Shown here one piece after another: positions 1-7,328 of a stretch of DNA of 64,000 bases (position 1 is its first letter; each line of letters starts with the position of its first letter). The notes beneath the pieces were generated by a model. The model was not told the DNA's origin. It saw only the letters and a list, made by a program, of their open reading frames with translations, and did no database searches. The position numbers and the translations under genes were made by a program. The DNA comes from JASBRS01 sp964496495. GTDB taxonomy: Bacteria; Deinococcota; Deinococci; Deinococcales; Trueperaceae. The DNA lies in assembly GCA_964496495.1 (NCBI GenBank), contig CAZBZU010000004.1, forward strand, positions 74,839-138,838. The letters are read 5' to 3'.

Positions 1-24
1 GCCCGCTGTTCGCCAGGACCGAGT

Positions 25-867
25 TCATCCGCTACTGCGCCGCCGGATGGCAGCCTCGACGGTGGTGTCGATGACCATCGCTACCGTCATCAGGCCGGTG
101 CCTCCAGGCATCGGCGTGAGGTGCCCCGCGACCTCCGCCACGTCCACCGCCACATCCCCCACGATGCCGTCGTCCTCGCGCGTCATGCCCACGTCCAGCA
201 CCGCCGCTCCCGGCTTGACCATGGCGCCGGTGATCATGCGCGCTCGCCCCGCCGCCGCCACGACGATGTCCCCCTGGCGGACCACACCCGCCAGATCGCG
301 GGTGCGCGAGTGAGCCATGGTGACGGTGGCGTTGCGGTGCTGGAAGAGGGCGGCGGCCGGCCGCCCCACCAGGTTGGAGCGTCCCACGATCACCACGTGT
401 CGCCCCTCGATGGGCACCTGGTAGTGGTCCAGCAGGGCGATGAGGCCGCGTGGCGTTGCCGGCGCCAGCGCCGGCCGGCCCGTCCACAACCGACCCACGT
501 TCACGGGGTGGAGCCCGTCGACATCCTTGTCGGGCGCGATCAGGTCGAGCACGACCTGCGCGTCGATGTGGCCGGGGAGCGGCAGTTGGACCAGGATGCC
601 GTCGACCTCCGGATCGGCGCCCAGCTCACGAACGATGCCTTCCAGCTCCAGCTGGTCGGTGGCAACCGCCAACGCGCGCGTCTCGGAGGTCACCCCGACG
701 CGCTTCGCCATGCGCGCCTTGGACCGCACGTAGTAGCTGCTGGCGGGATCCTCACCGACGCGAACGAACACCAGCCTGGGCGTGAAGTCGAGCGCGGCCA
801 CGCGCGCCCGCAGCCGCTCCGCCACCGCCGAGGAAACCACCTTGCCGTCGAGCCTGATCGCTGTCAC
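25..867 (-). CDS. folD: Bifunctional methylenetetrahydrofolate dehydrogenase / methenyltetrahydrofolate cyclohydrolase
   Basis: FolD interconverts 5,10-methylene-, methenyl- and 10-formyl-tetrahydrofolate in the cytoplasm using NADP, feeding purine and formyl-Met synthesis. The 280-residue length is normal for the family. The N-terminal catalytic domain shows the Tyr-x3-Lys pair (Tyr46, Lys50 in SSYYVRSK) and the DKDVDGLHPVN motif near residue 115. The nucleotide-binding half has VVIVGRSNLVGRP and ends with the PMPGGTGLMTVAM signature. It is the last gene of the efp-accB-accC-asp23-nusB-folD operon, 42 nt after nusB. The identification is based on motifs and overall sequence and is secure. 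Confidence 0.97.
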   Translation of the reverse strand: MTAIRLDGKVVSSAVAERLRARVAALDFTPRLVFVRVGEDPASSYYVRSKARMAKRVGVTSETRALAVATDQLELEGIVRELGADPEVDGILVQLPLPGHIDAQVVLDLIAPDKDVDGLHPVNVGRLWTGRPALAPATPRGLIALLDHYQVPIEGRHVVIVGRSNLVGRPAAALFQHRNATVTMAHSRTRDLAGVVRQGDIVVAAAGRARMITGAMVKPGAAVLDVGMTREDDGIVGDVAVDVAEVAGHLTPMPGGTGLMTVAMVIDTTVEAAIRRRSSG

Positions 868-909
868 TGCACTACCCCATCTCGTCCCGTCCGTGGCGAG
901 CGGACCGTG

Positions 910-1368
910 TCAGGCGCGTTCGGCGGCGAGCCGGCGGTAGAGCTTGGCCAGCACGCCGTTCACGAAGCGTCCGGATTCCTCGCCACCGAACTTCTTGGCC
1001 AGCCTCACGGCCATCTCGATCGCCACCTTCGGCGGGCCCGAGCCGGCGTAGCGCATCTCGGTGACCGCCAGCCTCAGCACGTTGAGGTCGGTCTGCGCCA
1101 TCTGGCCGAAGCTCCATCCGGTGACGAGCTCTGCCAGCTCGCGATCGATCTCCTCCCGATGGCTGGCGAACGTCGCCACCAGCTCGCCGGCGAACGCCAG
1201 CGAGGTGGCATCGAGCGCCTCCCCGTAAGCAGCGTCGGCCTCCGGCTCGGTCTCCTCCTCGACCGCATCCTCCCGCACCTGTTCCCAGACCTCCAGCAAG
1301 GGGGAGCCGCCGCGTTCGGACTGGAACAGGGCTCGGAAGGCCAGCTCTCGGGCCCTGCGTCTAGCCAC
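910..1368 (-). CDS. nusB: Transcription antitermination factor NusB
   Basis: NusB is a small all-helical RNA-binding protein that pairs with NusE (S10) on boxA RNA in rRNA operon antitermination. The 152-residue sequence opens with MARRRARELAFRALFQSERGG, the usual arginine-rich first helix. It carries the family C-terminal pattern (MAQTDLNVLRLAVTEMRYAG, then KVAIEMAVRLAKKFGGEESGRFVNGVLAKL). The middle is acidic (residues 30-45), a lineage-specific insertion. The start overlaps the stop of the upstream Asp23-family gene by 8 nt, so translation is probably coupled. Recognition is from family motifs. Confidence 0.96.
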   Translation of the reverse strand: MARRRARELAFRALFQSERGGSPLLEVWEQVREDAVEEETEPEADAAYGEALDATSLAFAGELVATFASHREEIDRELAELVTGWSFGQMAQTDLNVLRLAVTEMRYAGSGPPKVAIEMAVRLAKKFGGEESGRFVNGVLAKLYRRLAAERA

Positions 1369-1705
1369 CGGGCGGTTCCTCCGGCACGTCCACGCTCTCC
1401 ACGTTGACGCTGACGCTGACGACCTTCAACCCGGTCATCGAGGCGACCGCCTCGCGCACCGAACGCTGCGCCCGCTTCACCACGGCCGGGATCTCCACGC
1501 CGTAGGCGGCCGCCACCCACAGGTCCACGAACACGTCGTGGCCCTCGCGCTCGATGGTGATGCCTTTGGCGCGCCGGCCGCTCAAGAACTCGCCCACCCG
1601 CGGCGGCGGCTGGATCGGTCGCAGCCCCTCGATCTCGTCCAGCGCGAGCTGCGCGATGCCGTACAGCACGTCCGGCGAGATCTCCAGGTCGACGCCCTCG
1701 GTCAC
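1361..1705 (-). CDS. Asp23/Gls24 family envelope stress response protein
   Basis: This is a 114-residue protein of the Asp23/Gls24 family, small proteins of unclear biochemical role linked to the cell envelope. The family core is visible (ISPDVLYGIAQLALDEIEGL, then VFVDLWVAAAYGVEIPAVVKRAQRSVREAVASMTGL). I place the start at a GTG that overlaps the accC stop as GTGA, with an AGGAGG ribosome site 8 nt upstream. The open frame continues upstream but only as an antisense/shadow reading of accC. It lies between accC and nusB, a place where Asp23-like genes are common. A second paralogue sits next to the fatty-acid kinase gene near 45.8 kb. Confidence 0.9.
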   Translation of the reverse strand: MTEGVDLEISPDVLYGIAQLALDEIEGLRPIQPPPRVGEFLSGRRAKGITIEREGHDVFVDLWVAAAYGVEIPAVVKRAQRSVREAVASMTGLKVVSVSVNVESVDVPEEPPGG

Positions 1706-3039
1706 GACGACATCCTCCTCGCGATGAAGTTGGTGTACACCGCGCCACGCCGGAAGAAGGCGTTGTCCAGGACCTTCAGATGGAAGGGCACGGTGGTGCG
1801 CACCCCCTCGATCACCGTCTCCCTCAGGGCACGCTCCATGCGGGCGATCGCCTCCTGCCGGGTAGGCGACCAGGCGATGATCTTGGCGATGAGGCTGTCG
1901 TAGTTCGGCGGGATCCGGTAGCCGGCGTAGACGTGCGAGTCGACGCGGATGCCGGGGCCGCCGGGCCAGTGCACGTCGGAGATGGTGCCGGCCGACGGTC
2001 GGAAGTCGTGGTCCGGGTCCTCGGCGGTGACGCGCACCTCGATGGCGTGCCCCTCGAGCCGCACCTCGTCCTGCGCCAGCGTCAACCCCATGCCCGCCGC
2101 CACGCGGAACTGCTCCTGCACCAGATCGAAGCGCGTGACCATCTCGGTGACGGGGTGCTCCACCTGGATGCGGGTGTTCATCTCGCTGAAGTAGAAGTTG
2201 CCGTCGCGGTCGACCAGGAACTCGCAGGTTCCCGCCCCGCGGTACTCGATGTGCCTCGCGAGCTTGACGCCCGCCTCCGTGATGCGGCGCCGCAGGTCGT
2301 CGTCGGCCACGCTCGGCGCCTCCTCCAGCATCTTCTGGTAGCGCCGCTGGATGGAGCAATCACGCTCGAAGAAGTGGATCACCTCGCCCTGGCCGTCGCC
2401 GAACACCTGCACCTCGATGTGCTTGGGCTCCTCGAGGTACTTCTCCATATACAGCTCGGGGTTGCCGAACGCCGCCCTGGCCTCCTCCTGGGCGTTGACG
2501 AACTGCCGCTCCAGGTCGTTGTAGCTGTGGACCACGCGCATCCCCCGACCGCCGCCACCAGCGGACGCCTTGAGGATGAGGGGGAAGCCGATACGCTCGG
2601 CGAACCCGCGGGCCGCCTCGAGGTCCCTGAGCGGGTCCGAGCCGGGCGTCACGGGCACGCCGGCCTCCTCCGCCAGCCGCCTGGCGGCCGCCTTGTCGCC
2701 GATGCGCTGGATGTTCTCCGCACGCGGCCCGATGAACACCAGGTTGTGCTCCTCGCACTTCTCGGCGAACTCGGCGTTCTCGGCGAGGAAGCCGTACCCC
2801 GGATGGATGGCCTCCGCCCCCGTGACCAGCGCCGCGGAGAGCAGGTTGCGCACGTTGAGGTAGCTGTCGGTCGCCGGCGCCGGGCCGATGCAGATCGACT
2901 CGTCGGCCAACAGCACCGGCAGCGAGTTCTCGTCGGCCTGCGAGTACACGACCACGGTCTGGATGCCGAGCTCCCGCGCGGCTCGAAGGACGCGGAGGGC
3001 GATCTCGCCGCGGTTGGCGATCAGGATCTTCCTGAACAC
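1702..3039 (-). CDS. accC: Acetyl-CoA carboxylase, biotin carboxylase subunit
   Basis: AccC carboxylates the biotin of AccB using ATP and bicarbonate, the first half-reaction of malonyl-CoA formation. The 445-residue length matches the family. Visible parts are the N-terminal biotin-carboxylase domain (MFRKILIANRGEIALRV), the ATP-grasp glycine loop (KASAGGGGRGMRVV, about residue 159), and the catalytic segment EMNTRIQVEHPVTE near residue 288. The C-terminal domain ends in NFIARRMSS. It starts 19 nt after accB. The carboxyltransferase genes accA and accD are not in the window. Confidence 0.97.
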   Translation of the reverse strand: MFRKILIANRGEIALRVLRAARELGIQTVVVYSQADENSLPVLLADESICIGPAPATDSYLNVRNLLSAALVTGAEAIHPGYGFLAENAEFAEKCEEHNLVFIGPRAENIQRIGDKAAARRLAEEAGVPVTPGSDPLRDLEAARGFAERIGFPLILKASAGGGGRGMRVVHSYNDLERQFVNAQEEARAAFGNPELYMEKYLEEPKHIEVQVFGDGQGEVIHFFERDCSIQRRYQKMLEEAPSVADDDLRRRITEAGVKLARHIEYRGAGTCEFLVDRDGNFYFSEMNTRIQVEHPVTEMVTRFDLVQEQFRVAAGMGLTLAQDEVRLEGHAIEVRVTAEDPDHDFRPSAGTISDVHWPGGPGIRVDSHVYAGYRIPPNYDSLIAKIIAWSPTRQEAIARMERALRETVIEGVRTTVPFHLKVLDNAFFRRGAVYTNFIARRMSS

Positions 3040-3058
3040 AGGCTTCCTCGGGCGAGCC

Positions 3059-3535
3059 TCAACTCGGCTCGATGCGGAAGAGCACCTGGCCGTACTCGAC
3101 GGGCTCCTCGTTGCGGACGAGGATCTCGCGAACCACGCCGGAGGTCTCGGCCTCGATCTCGTTCATCAACTTCATGGCCTCGATGATGCACAGCACCGCA
3201 CCCGGCTCGACGCGGTCGCCGGCCTTGACGTACGGCGGGGCGTCGGGCGCGGGCGCGCCATAGAAGGTACCGACGATAGGGGCTGTGACCTCCACCCAAT
3301 GCGACGGGGGCGCAGCCTCCTCGGCGGCCGCGGCGGCCGAGGCAGCGGCCGCCGCCGCGGCCTGCGGCTGCGCCTGGGGAGGCGCCGCGGCGAAGGCCGC
3401 CGGCGCCGCCTGCACCTCGACCAACCCCGGCCCGCGCTTGACGTTGAGCTTGTACTCCTCGGTCTCGTAACTGAACTCGCGCACCTCCGAGGCGGCCAAG
3501 GCATCCAGCAGCCGTTTGATGTCCTTGACGTCCAT
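3059..3535 (-). CDS. accB: Acetyl-CoA carboxylase biotin carboxyl carrier protein
   Basis: AccB carries the biotin swung between biotin carboxylase and carboxyltransferase. The 158-residue protein has an N-terminal helical segment (MDVKDIKRLLDALAASE), a low-complexity Ala/Pro/Gln linker at about residues 42-78, and a biotinyl domain. The biotin-accepting lysine is Lys122 in the EAMKLMNE motif. The ATG overlaps the efp stop by one base (TGATG), which fixes the start and implies coupled translation. An open frame extends upstream through efp but is a shadow. The order efp-accB-accC is widespread in bacteria. Confidence 0.97.
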   Translation of the reverse strand: MDVKDIKRLLDALAASEVREFSYETEEYKLNVKRGPGLVEVQAAPAAFAAAPPQAQPQAAAAAAASAAAAAEEAAPPSHWVEVTAPIVGTFYGAPAPDAPPYVKAGDRVEPGAVLCIIEAMKLMNEIEAETSGVVREILVRNEEPVEYGQVLFRIEPS

Positions 3536-4092
3536 CAGGCCCGCCCCAGGTACTCGCCGGTGCGGGTGTCGACGCGGATCACCTCGCCCTGCTCGATGAA
3601 TAGGGGAACGGCCACGGTCGCACCGGACTCCAAGGCCGCGGGCTTGGTGCCGCCCGAGACGGTGTCCCCGCGCACGCCGGGGTCGGTCTGGGTGATCTCC
3701 AGCTCGACCACGTTGGGCAGCGTGACCTTGAGGGGCCTGCCCTGGTAATAGTCCACCGTAACCTCCAGGTTCGGCTTGAGGAAACGCGCCGCGTCGCCGA
3801 TCTGCTGACGGCTGAGAAGGGGCTGCTCGAACGTCTCCATGTCCATGAAGGTGCACTGATCGCCGTCCGAGAAGAGGAACTGCATCTGGCGGTAGTCGAT
3901 GAAGATGTCCTGCAGCTTCTCGGTGGCGTTGAAGGTCCTCTCCACGATGGAGCCGCTCTCGAGGCTTCGAAACTTGCCCACCACCTTCGCCCCGCCTCGG
4001 CCGATCTTCTGGTGCTGATAGTCCAGACACTCCCACAGGCCGCCGTCCATCTCGACCTTGGTCCCGTTACGCAGGTCCGTCACGCTGATCAT
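3535..4092 (-). CDS. efp: Translation elongation factor P (Arg32 type)
   Basis: EF-P binds between the P and E sites and relieves stalling at polyproline. The 185-residue protein has the three expected beta domains. The loop that usually reads PGKG is here KIGRGGAKVV, putting Arg32 where other groups have the modified lysine. The protein resembles the Thermus EF-P I recall almost throughout, including the C-terminal VDTRTGEYLGRA. It is the first gene of the operon, with a likely promoter at 4169-4186. No EarP-type rhamnosyltransferase or EpmA/B is present here, so whether Arg32 is modified cannot be judged. Confidence 0.97.
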   Translation of the reverse strand: MISVTDLRNGTKVEMDGGLWECLDYQHQKIGRGGAKVVGKFRSLESGSIVERTFNATEKLQDIFIDYRQMQFLFSDGDQCTFMDMETFEQPLLSRQQIGDAARFLKPNLEVTVDYYQGRPLKVTLPNVVELEITQTDPGVRGDTVSGGTKPAALESGATVAVPLFIEQGEVIRVDTRTGEYLGRA

Positions 4093-4168
4093 CCACTAGC
4101 CTCCGACGCATCACGGCGCGCGCCAGGTACGAAGGGCACGGCACGCGCTCGCGGAACTTCAAGACGCA

Positions 4169-4186
4169 GCACAGTCTAGCACCCGC
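4169..4186 (-). promoter_or_regulatory. Promoter of the efp operon (extended -10 TGCTAGACT)
   Basis: Read on the minus strand, this 18-mer (GCGGGTGCTAGACTGTGC) contains an extended -10, TGC-TAGACT, about 80 nt before the efp ATG. I see no TTGACA-like -35. The identical 18-mer occurs upstream of the alpha-glucan phosphorylase gene at 59539-59556. Confidence 0.6.
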
Positions 4187-4255
4187 TCGTCACCGCCCGC
4201 CCTCGTCTTCCCCGCGACACCCACGCGCGCGCGCGACGCCCTTGCGCTGGCCGCC

Positions 4256-5158
4256 TCAGGCCTGGAGCTCGAGCACCGTCGGCTCCAGCCCCGCCTCCGC
4301 GATCATCTCACGGTAGCGCTCGGCGGAGAGCTCGCCGGCCTCACCGGCGATCGCGACGAAGGCCGCCTCCAGCAGGTTGGTCCCCACGCTGCGCCCGTCG
4401 AAGCGCGGCGTCGTGGTGATGAGGGTGTCCACGCCGCGCTCCTCGAGGAAGGCCACGTCCGCCGGCGTGGTGGTGTTGGTGAGCACCACCTTGCCGGCCA
4501 TCGCGCCCGGCGCGTACCGCCGGATGTAGTGCCAGTCGCCGGCGATCACATCCGCCCAGTCGTAGTAGCGCGCGAAGCGCTCGGTGGTGGTGCTGGACTC
4601 CTGACTCGACCCCACCGGGTAGAGCCACGTGAACGGCAACCGCACGAACACCGGCAACAGCACCGTCGCCAGGGCGTGGAGGGTCGCGAGGCGGTACAGC
4701 GGGATGGGCAGGCCGAGCGCGAAGATGAAGTCGCCGAAGAGGACCCGCGCGCCCTGCTGGTCGAGCTCCTCGGCCATCCCGAAGCGGTCGAGGGCCGACA
4801 CCATCAACACCTTCCGCCCCTGCCACGGGCGCGGACCCGCCAGCGCCCGGATCATGGCCCGCTCCAGGCTGTTCTTCAACCCGGCGCCGCAGACCACCGG
4901 CGTGTGCCGCGCCGCGGCCGCCAGCCTGCGAGCGTCGCGGAAGTAGTAGCGGCGCCGGCCTACCGGCAGGAACAGGTCGATGCCGCCGAGGCCGATGGCG
5001 TCCACCTCGCCGTCGAGCTCGGCGATCAAGCGGGCGGCGGCGGCGAAGTCGCCCTGGGTCCCGCGGCGTTCCAGGTGGACCTGCTCGCCGAGGATCGTCA
5101 CCACCTGGTCGGTGTCCCGCGAGGAGGATCCGAGCGACACGCTCACGACGTGCTTCAT
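4256..5158 (-). CDS. Conserved protein of unknown function (quinate 5-dehydrogenase-like in some annotations)
   Basis: This is a 300-residue soluble protein with no signal peptide. From memory, similar Deinococcus proteins are annotated as quinate 5-dehydrogenase, but I see no biochemical basis for that name in the sequence. It begins MKHVVSVSLGSSSRD and has a glycine-rich stretch (EVDAIGLGGIDLFLP), a second one (PVVCGAGLKNSLERA, about 88-102) and a central segment GRKVLMVSALDRFGMAEEL. It then reads LYPVGSSQES and DWADVIAGDWHYIRRYAP. The repeated beta-strand/glycine pattern suggests a Rossmann-like fold. It is alone on its transcript, between efp and a GNAT gene. The start is the ATG nearest the conserved N-terminus. 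Confidence 0.6.
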   Translation of the reverse strand: MKHVVSVSLGSSSRDTDQVVTILGEQVHLERRGTQGDFAAAARLIAELDGEVDAIGLGGIDLFLPVGRRRYYFRDARRLAAAARHTPVVCGAGLKNSLERAMIRALAGPRPWQGRKVLMVSALDRFGMAEELDQQGARVLFGDFIFALGLPIPLYRLATLHALATVLLPVFVRLPFTWLYPVGSSQESSTTTERFARYYDWADVIAGDWHYIRRYAPGAMAGKVVLTNTTTPADVAFLEERGVDTLITTTPRFDGRSVGTNLLEAAFVAIAGEAGELSAERYREMIAEAGLEPTVLELQA

Positions 5159-5239
5159 GAGGGCAACGATACCCCCTGGCGGGACGGCCGCGGCGAGGTA
5201 CCGGGCCTCTCCGCCTGGGCCGACATCGCCGCCCCAGGC

Positions 5240-5776
5240 TCAGACGAGCTTCTTGGCGTACCAGTCGAGAACGGGCTTGGCGTCGATGGCGAAGGCGTAG
5301 CCGAGCGCCTCCCAGAAACGCCGCGCCCGCGGGTTCTGACCGTAGATGCTGGCGAGCACGCGCCGCACGCGGCCACGCAGACGAACCTCCAGGTCACGGA
5401 CGCAGCTGCTGCCGATGCCGCGACCCTGAACGTCACCCTCCACCAGCAACAGGTTGACGGTGGCGTCACCCGCGACCGGGTAGTCGAGCTTGTAGTCGAG
5501 GTAGCCGACCACCTGCCTGCCGCTGCGCGGGTCGCGAAGCTCGTGATCCGGCGGAACCTGGCGGCGCGGCGGCCGCAGCACCAGCTCGGTGTAGCGGCGC
5601 GGATCGCGAGCGGCGGTATCGAGGTCGGTCTTGACCTCCGCCAGGGTGGGGACGGGGATGGAGATGATCTCGAAATAGCTGGGCGTCTTCAGGTACAGGC
5701 GATGGACGAGGGTGGCATCCGATACCTCGGCGGGACGCGTCAAGGCACCGGGCGACGTCAGATCCAATGCGCTCAT
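5240..5776 (-). CDS. GNAT family N-acetyltransferase
   Basis: This is a 178-residue acetyl-CoA-dependent acyltransferase of unknown substrate. The GNAT core is visible in the second half: LDYPVAGDATVNLLLVEGDVQGRGIGSSCVRDLEVRL, where QGRGIGS is the acetyl-CoA pyrophosphate loop (motif A). It is followed by VRRVLASIYGQNPRARRFWEALGYAF, the typical beta5-alpha4 region. The gene has its own promoter (TATAAT at 5830-5835 on this strand) and runs away from the sphingolipid-like cluster. The start was chosen for the GGAGCGGAAGG ribosome site just upstream. Confidence 0.85.
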   Translation of the reverse strand: MSALDLTSPGALTRPAEVSDATLVHRLYLKTPSYFEIISIPVPTLAEVKTDLDTAARDPRRYTELVLRPPRRQVPPDHELRDPRSGRQVVGYLDYKLDYPVAGDATVNLLLVEGDVQGRGIGSSCVRDLEVRLRGRVRRVLASIYGQNPRARRFWEALGYAFAIDAKPVLDWYAKKLV

Positions 5777-5829
5777 CCTTCCGCTCCTATGGCCATGGGC
5801 GATGAGTCAATTGTGACCGCCACGACGCG

Positions 5830-5835
5830 ATTATA
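5830..5835 (-). promoter_or_regulatory. Likely -10 box (TATAAT) for the GNAT gene at 5240-5776
   Basis: On the minus strand this is a perfect TATAAT about 53 nt before the ATG. The 259-nt space between this gene and the divergent 6036 gene holds this box and the opposite-strand promoter at 6004-6012; nothing else stands out. Confidence 0.5.
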
Positions 5836-6003
5836 GTTCGGCGCATCGGCCGCGGCCAGCGGTTGGGTCACACCCGCGGCGGCCCGCCACGCCGCCTCGC
5901 CGCCGGCGCGGCGCCCCGCTGGTGCGAACCTCGCTTGCGTTAGGGAATGGCATTGCGTAGGGTGTGGCGAGCCCGGGGGACAGGGAGCGATGCAGCGGCC
6001 CGA

Positions 6004-6012
6004 TGCTATAGT
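6004..6012 (+). promoter_or_regulatory. Extended -10 promoter (TGCTATAGT) of the sphingolipid-like cluster
   Basis: TGC followed by TATAGT, about 23 nt before the first possible start. It is the only promoter-like sequence I see in front of the block that begins at 6036. Confidence 0.6.
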
Positions 6013-6035
6013 GTCGCAATTCGCTCGCAGCCGCG

Positions 6036-7304
6036 ATGGAGGACGACTTGTCAGAGGCCCTAGACACCCGCCAGAACGCCGCAGCTACGGACAGCGCGCA
6101 GGAGCGCCCTGGCGCCCCCCGCGACGCCTTCGCCAAGGCATTCAACTTCAGCCGTGCCGAGCTGGCCGAAGCGTCTGGCCTCCACCCCTACTTCAAGCCC
6201 ATCGCGGCGCAACACGGCGGCACCGTTCAGGCGAACGGCCGGGAGATGGTGATCACCGGCTCGAACGACTATCTCGGGTTGACGCAGGACGACCGCCTCA
6301 AGGACGCGGCCCGCGGCGCCCTGGACGATTTCGGCACCAGCTGCACGGGGTCGCGCTTCCTCACCGGTACCTTGACGCTCCACGAGACGCTCGAGGGGCG
6401 CCTGGCCTCCTTCCTCAGGAAGGAAGCCGCGCTCACCTTCAGCGCCGGCTACCTCGGTTGCCTCTCGGTCGTGAGCGCCTTGGCCGGCCGGCACGACATC
6501 CTCTACTACGACCGTGAGAACCACGCCTCGCTGTACGACGCGGCACGGCTGTCGTTCGCCAGCGTGCGCAAGTACGATCACAACGACCTCGACCACCTCG
6601 ACCGCCTGCTCCAGGCCGACGCCGACAAGCCCGGCGGTCGCATCATCGTGTCCGACGGAGTCTTCTCCATGAGCGGGCACATCGTCGACCTTCCCGGCCT
6701 GGTGGAGCTCAAGCGGCGCTACGATGCCCGCCTGATCATCGACGACGCCCATGCCACCGGCGTGCTCGGCGAGAACGGTCGCGGTACCGGCGAGCACTTC
6801 GGCCTCGAGGCCGAGGTCGACGTCATCGTCGGCACCTTCTCGAAATCGTTCGCCAGCGTGGGCGGATTCATGGGGGCCGACCGCAAGGTGGTGCAGTTCG
6901 TCAAGCACCATGCCCGGCCGTTCATCTTCACCGCCGCGCTGCCGGCCATGCAGATGGCCGCGGCACTGACCGCCCTCGACATCATGGAGAGCGAGAGCGA
7001 GCACCGCCACCGGCTGTGGCAGAACGTGGCGCGCTTCCGTGGGGGCATGCAGGCCCTGGGGTTCGACACGCTCGGGTCGGAGACCCCCATCGTCCCGGTG
7101 CTGGTCGGCGAGGACGATCGTGCGCTGGCGTTCTGGAAGGGCCTGTGGGATGAAGGCGTGTTCACGACGCCGGCACTGCCGCCGGGCGTGCCGCCCGGAC
7201 ACTCCATCATCCGGACCAGCGTCAACGCCAACCATACCGACGAGCAGCTCGACCGCCTCCTGTCGGCGTTCGAGACCGTCGGCAAGCACCTTGGTGTAAT
7301 CTGA
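6036..7304 (+). CDS. Alpha-oxoamine synthase, serine palmitoyltransferase-like
   Basis: This is a PLP-dependent enzyme of the family that condenses an amino acid with an acyl thioester (SPT, KBL, BioF, ALAS). The 422 residues show His163 (ENHASLYD, stacks on PLP), Asp237 and His239 (IIDDAHATG) and the Schiff-base Lys270 (GTFSKS). SPT is favoured over KBL/BioF by RPFIFTAALP (294-303), by SETPIVPVLV, and by the C-terminal block WDEGVFTTPALPPGVPPGH followed by IIRTSVNANHT, which resemble Bacteroides and Sphingomonas SPT as I remember them. An N-terminal tail of about 45 residues precedes the core. A TTG at 6048 has a GGAGG 5 nt upstream and may be the true start. It opens a cluster with an SDR, acyltransferase and glycosyltransferase. 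A KBL/BioF-like role remains possible. Confidence 0.75.
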   Translation: MEDDLSEALDTRQNAAATDSAQERPGAPRDAFAKAFNFSRAELAEASGLHPYFKPIAAQHGGTVQANGREMVITGSNDYLGLTQDDRLKDAARGALDDFGTSCTGSRFLTGTLTLHETLEGRLASFLRKEAALTFSAGYLGCLSVVSALAGRHDILYYDRENHASLYDAARLSFASVRKYDHNDLDHLDRLLQADADKPGGRIIVSDGVFSMSGHIVDLPGLVELKRRYDARLIIDDAHATGVLGENGRGTGEHFGLEAEVDVIVGTFSKSFASVGGFMGADRKVVQFVKHHARPFIFTAALPAMQMAAALTALDIMESESEHRHRLWQNVARFRGGMQALGFDTLGSETPIVPVLVGEDDRALAFWKGLWDEGVFTTPALPPGVPPGHSIIRTSVNANHTDEQLDRLLSAFETVGKHLGVI

Positions 7305-7328
7305 CAGCCGAAACCGAGGTGATGGGAC

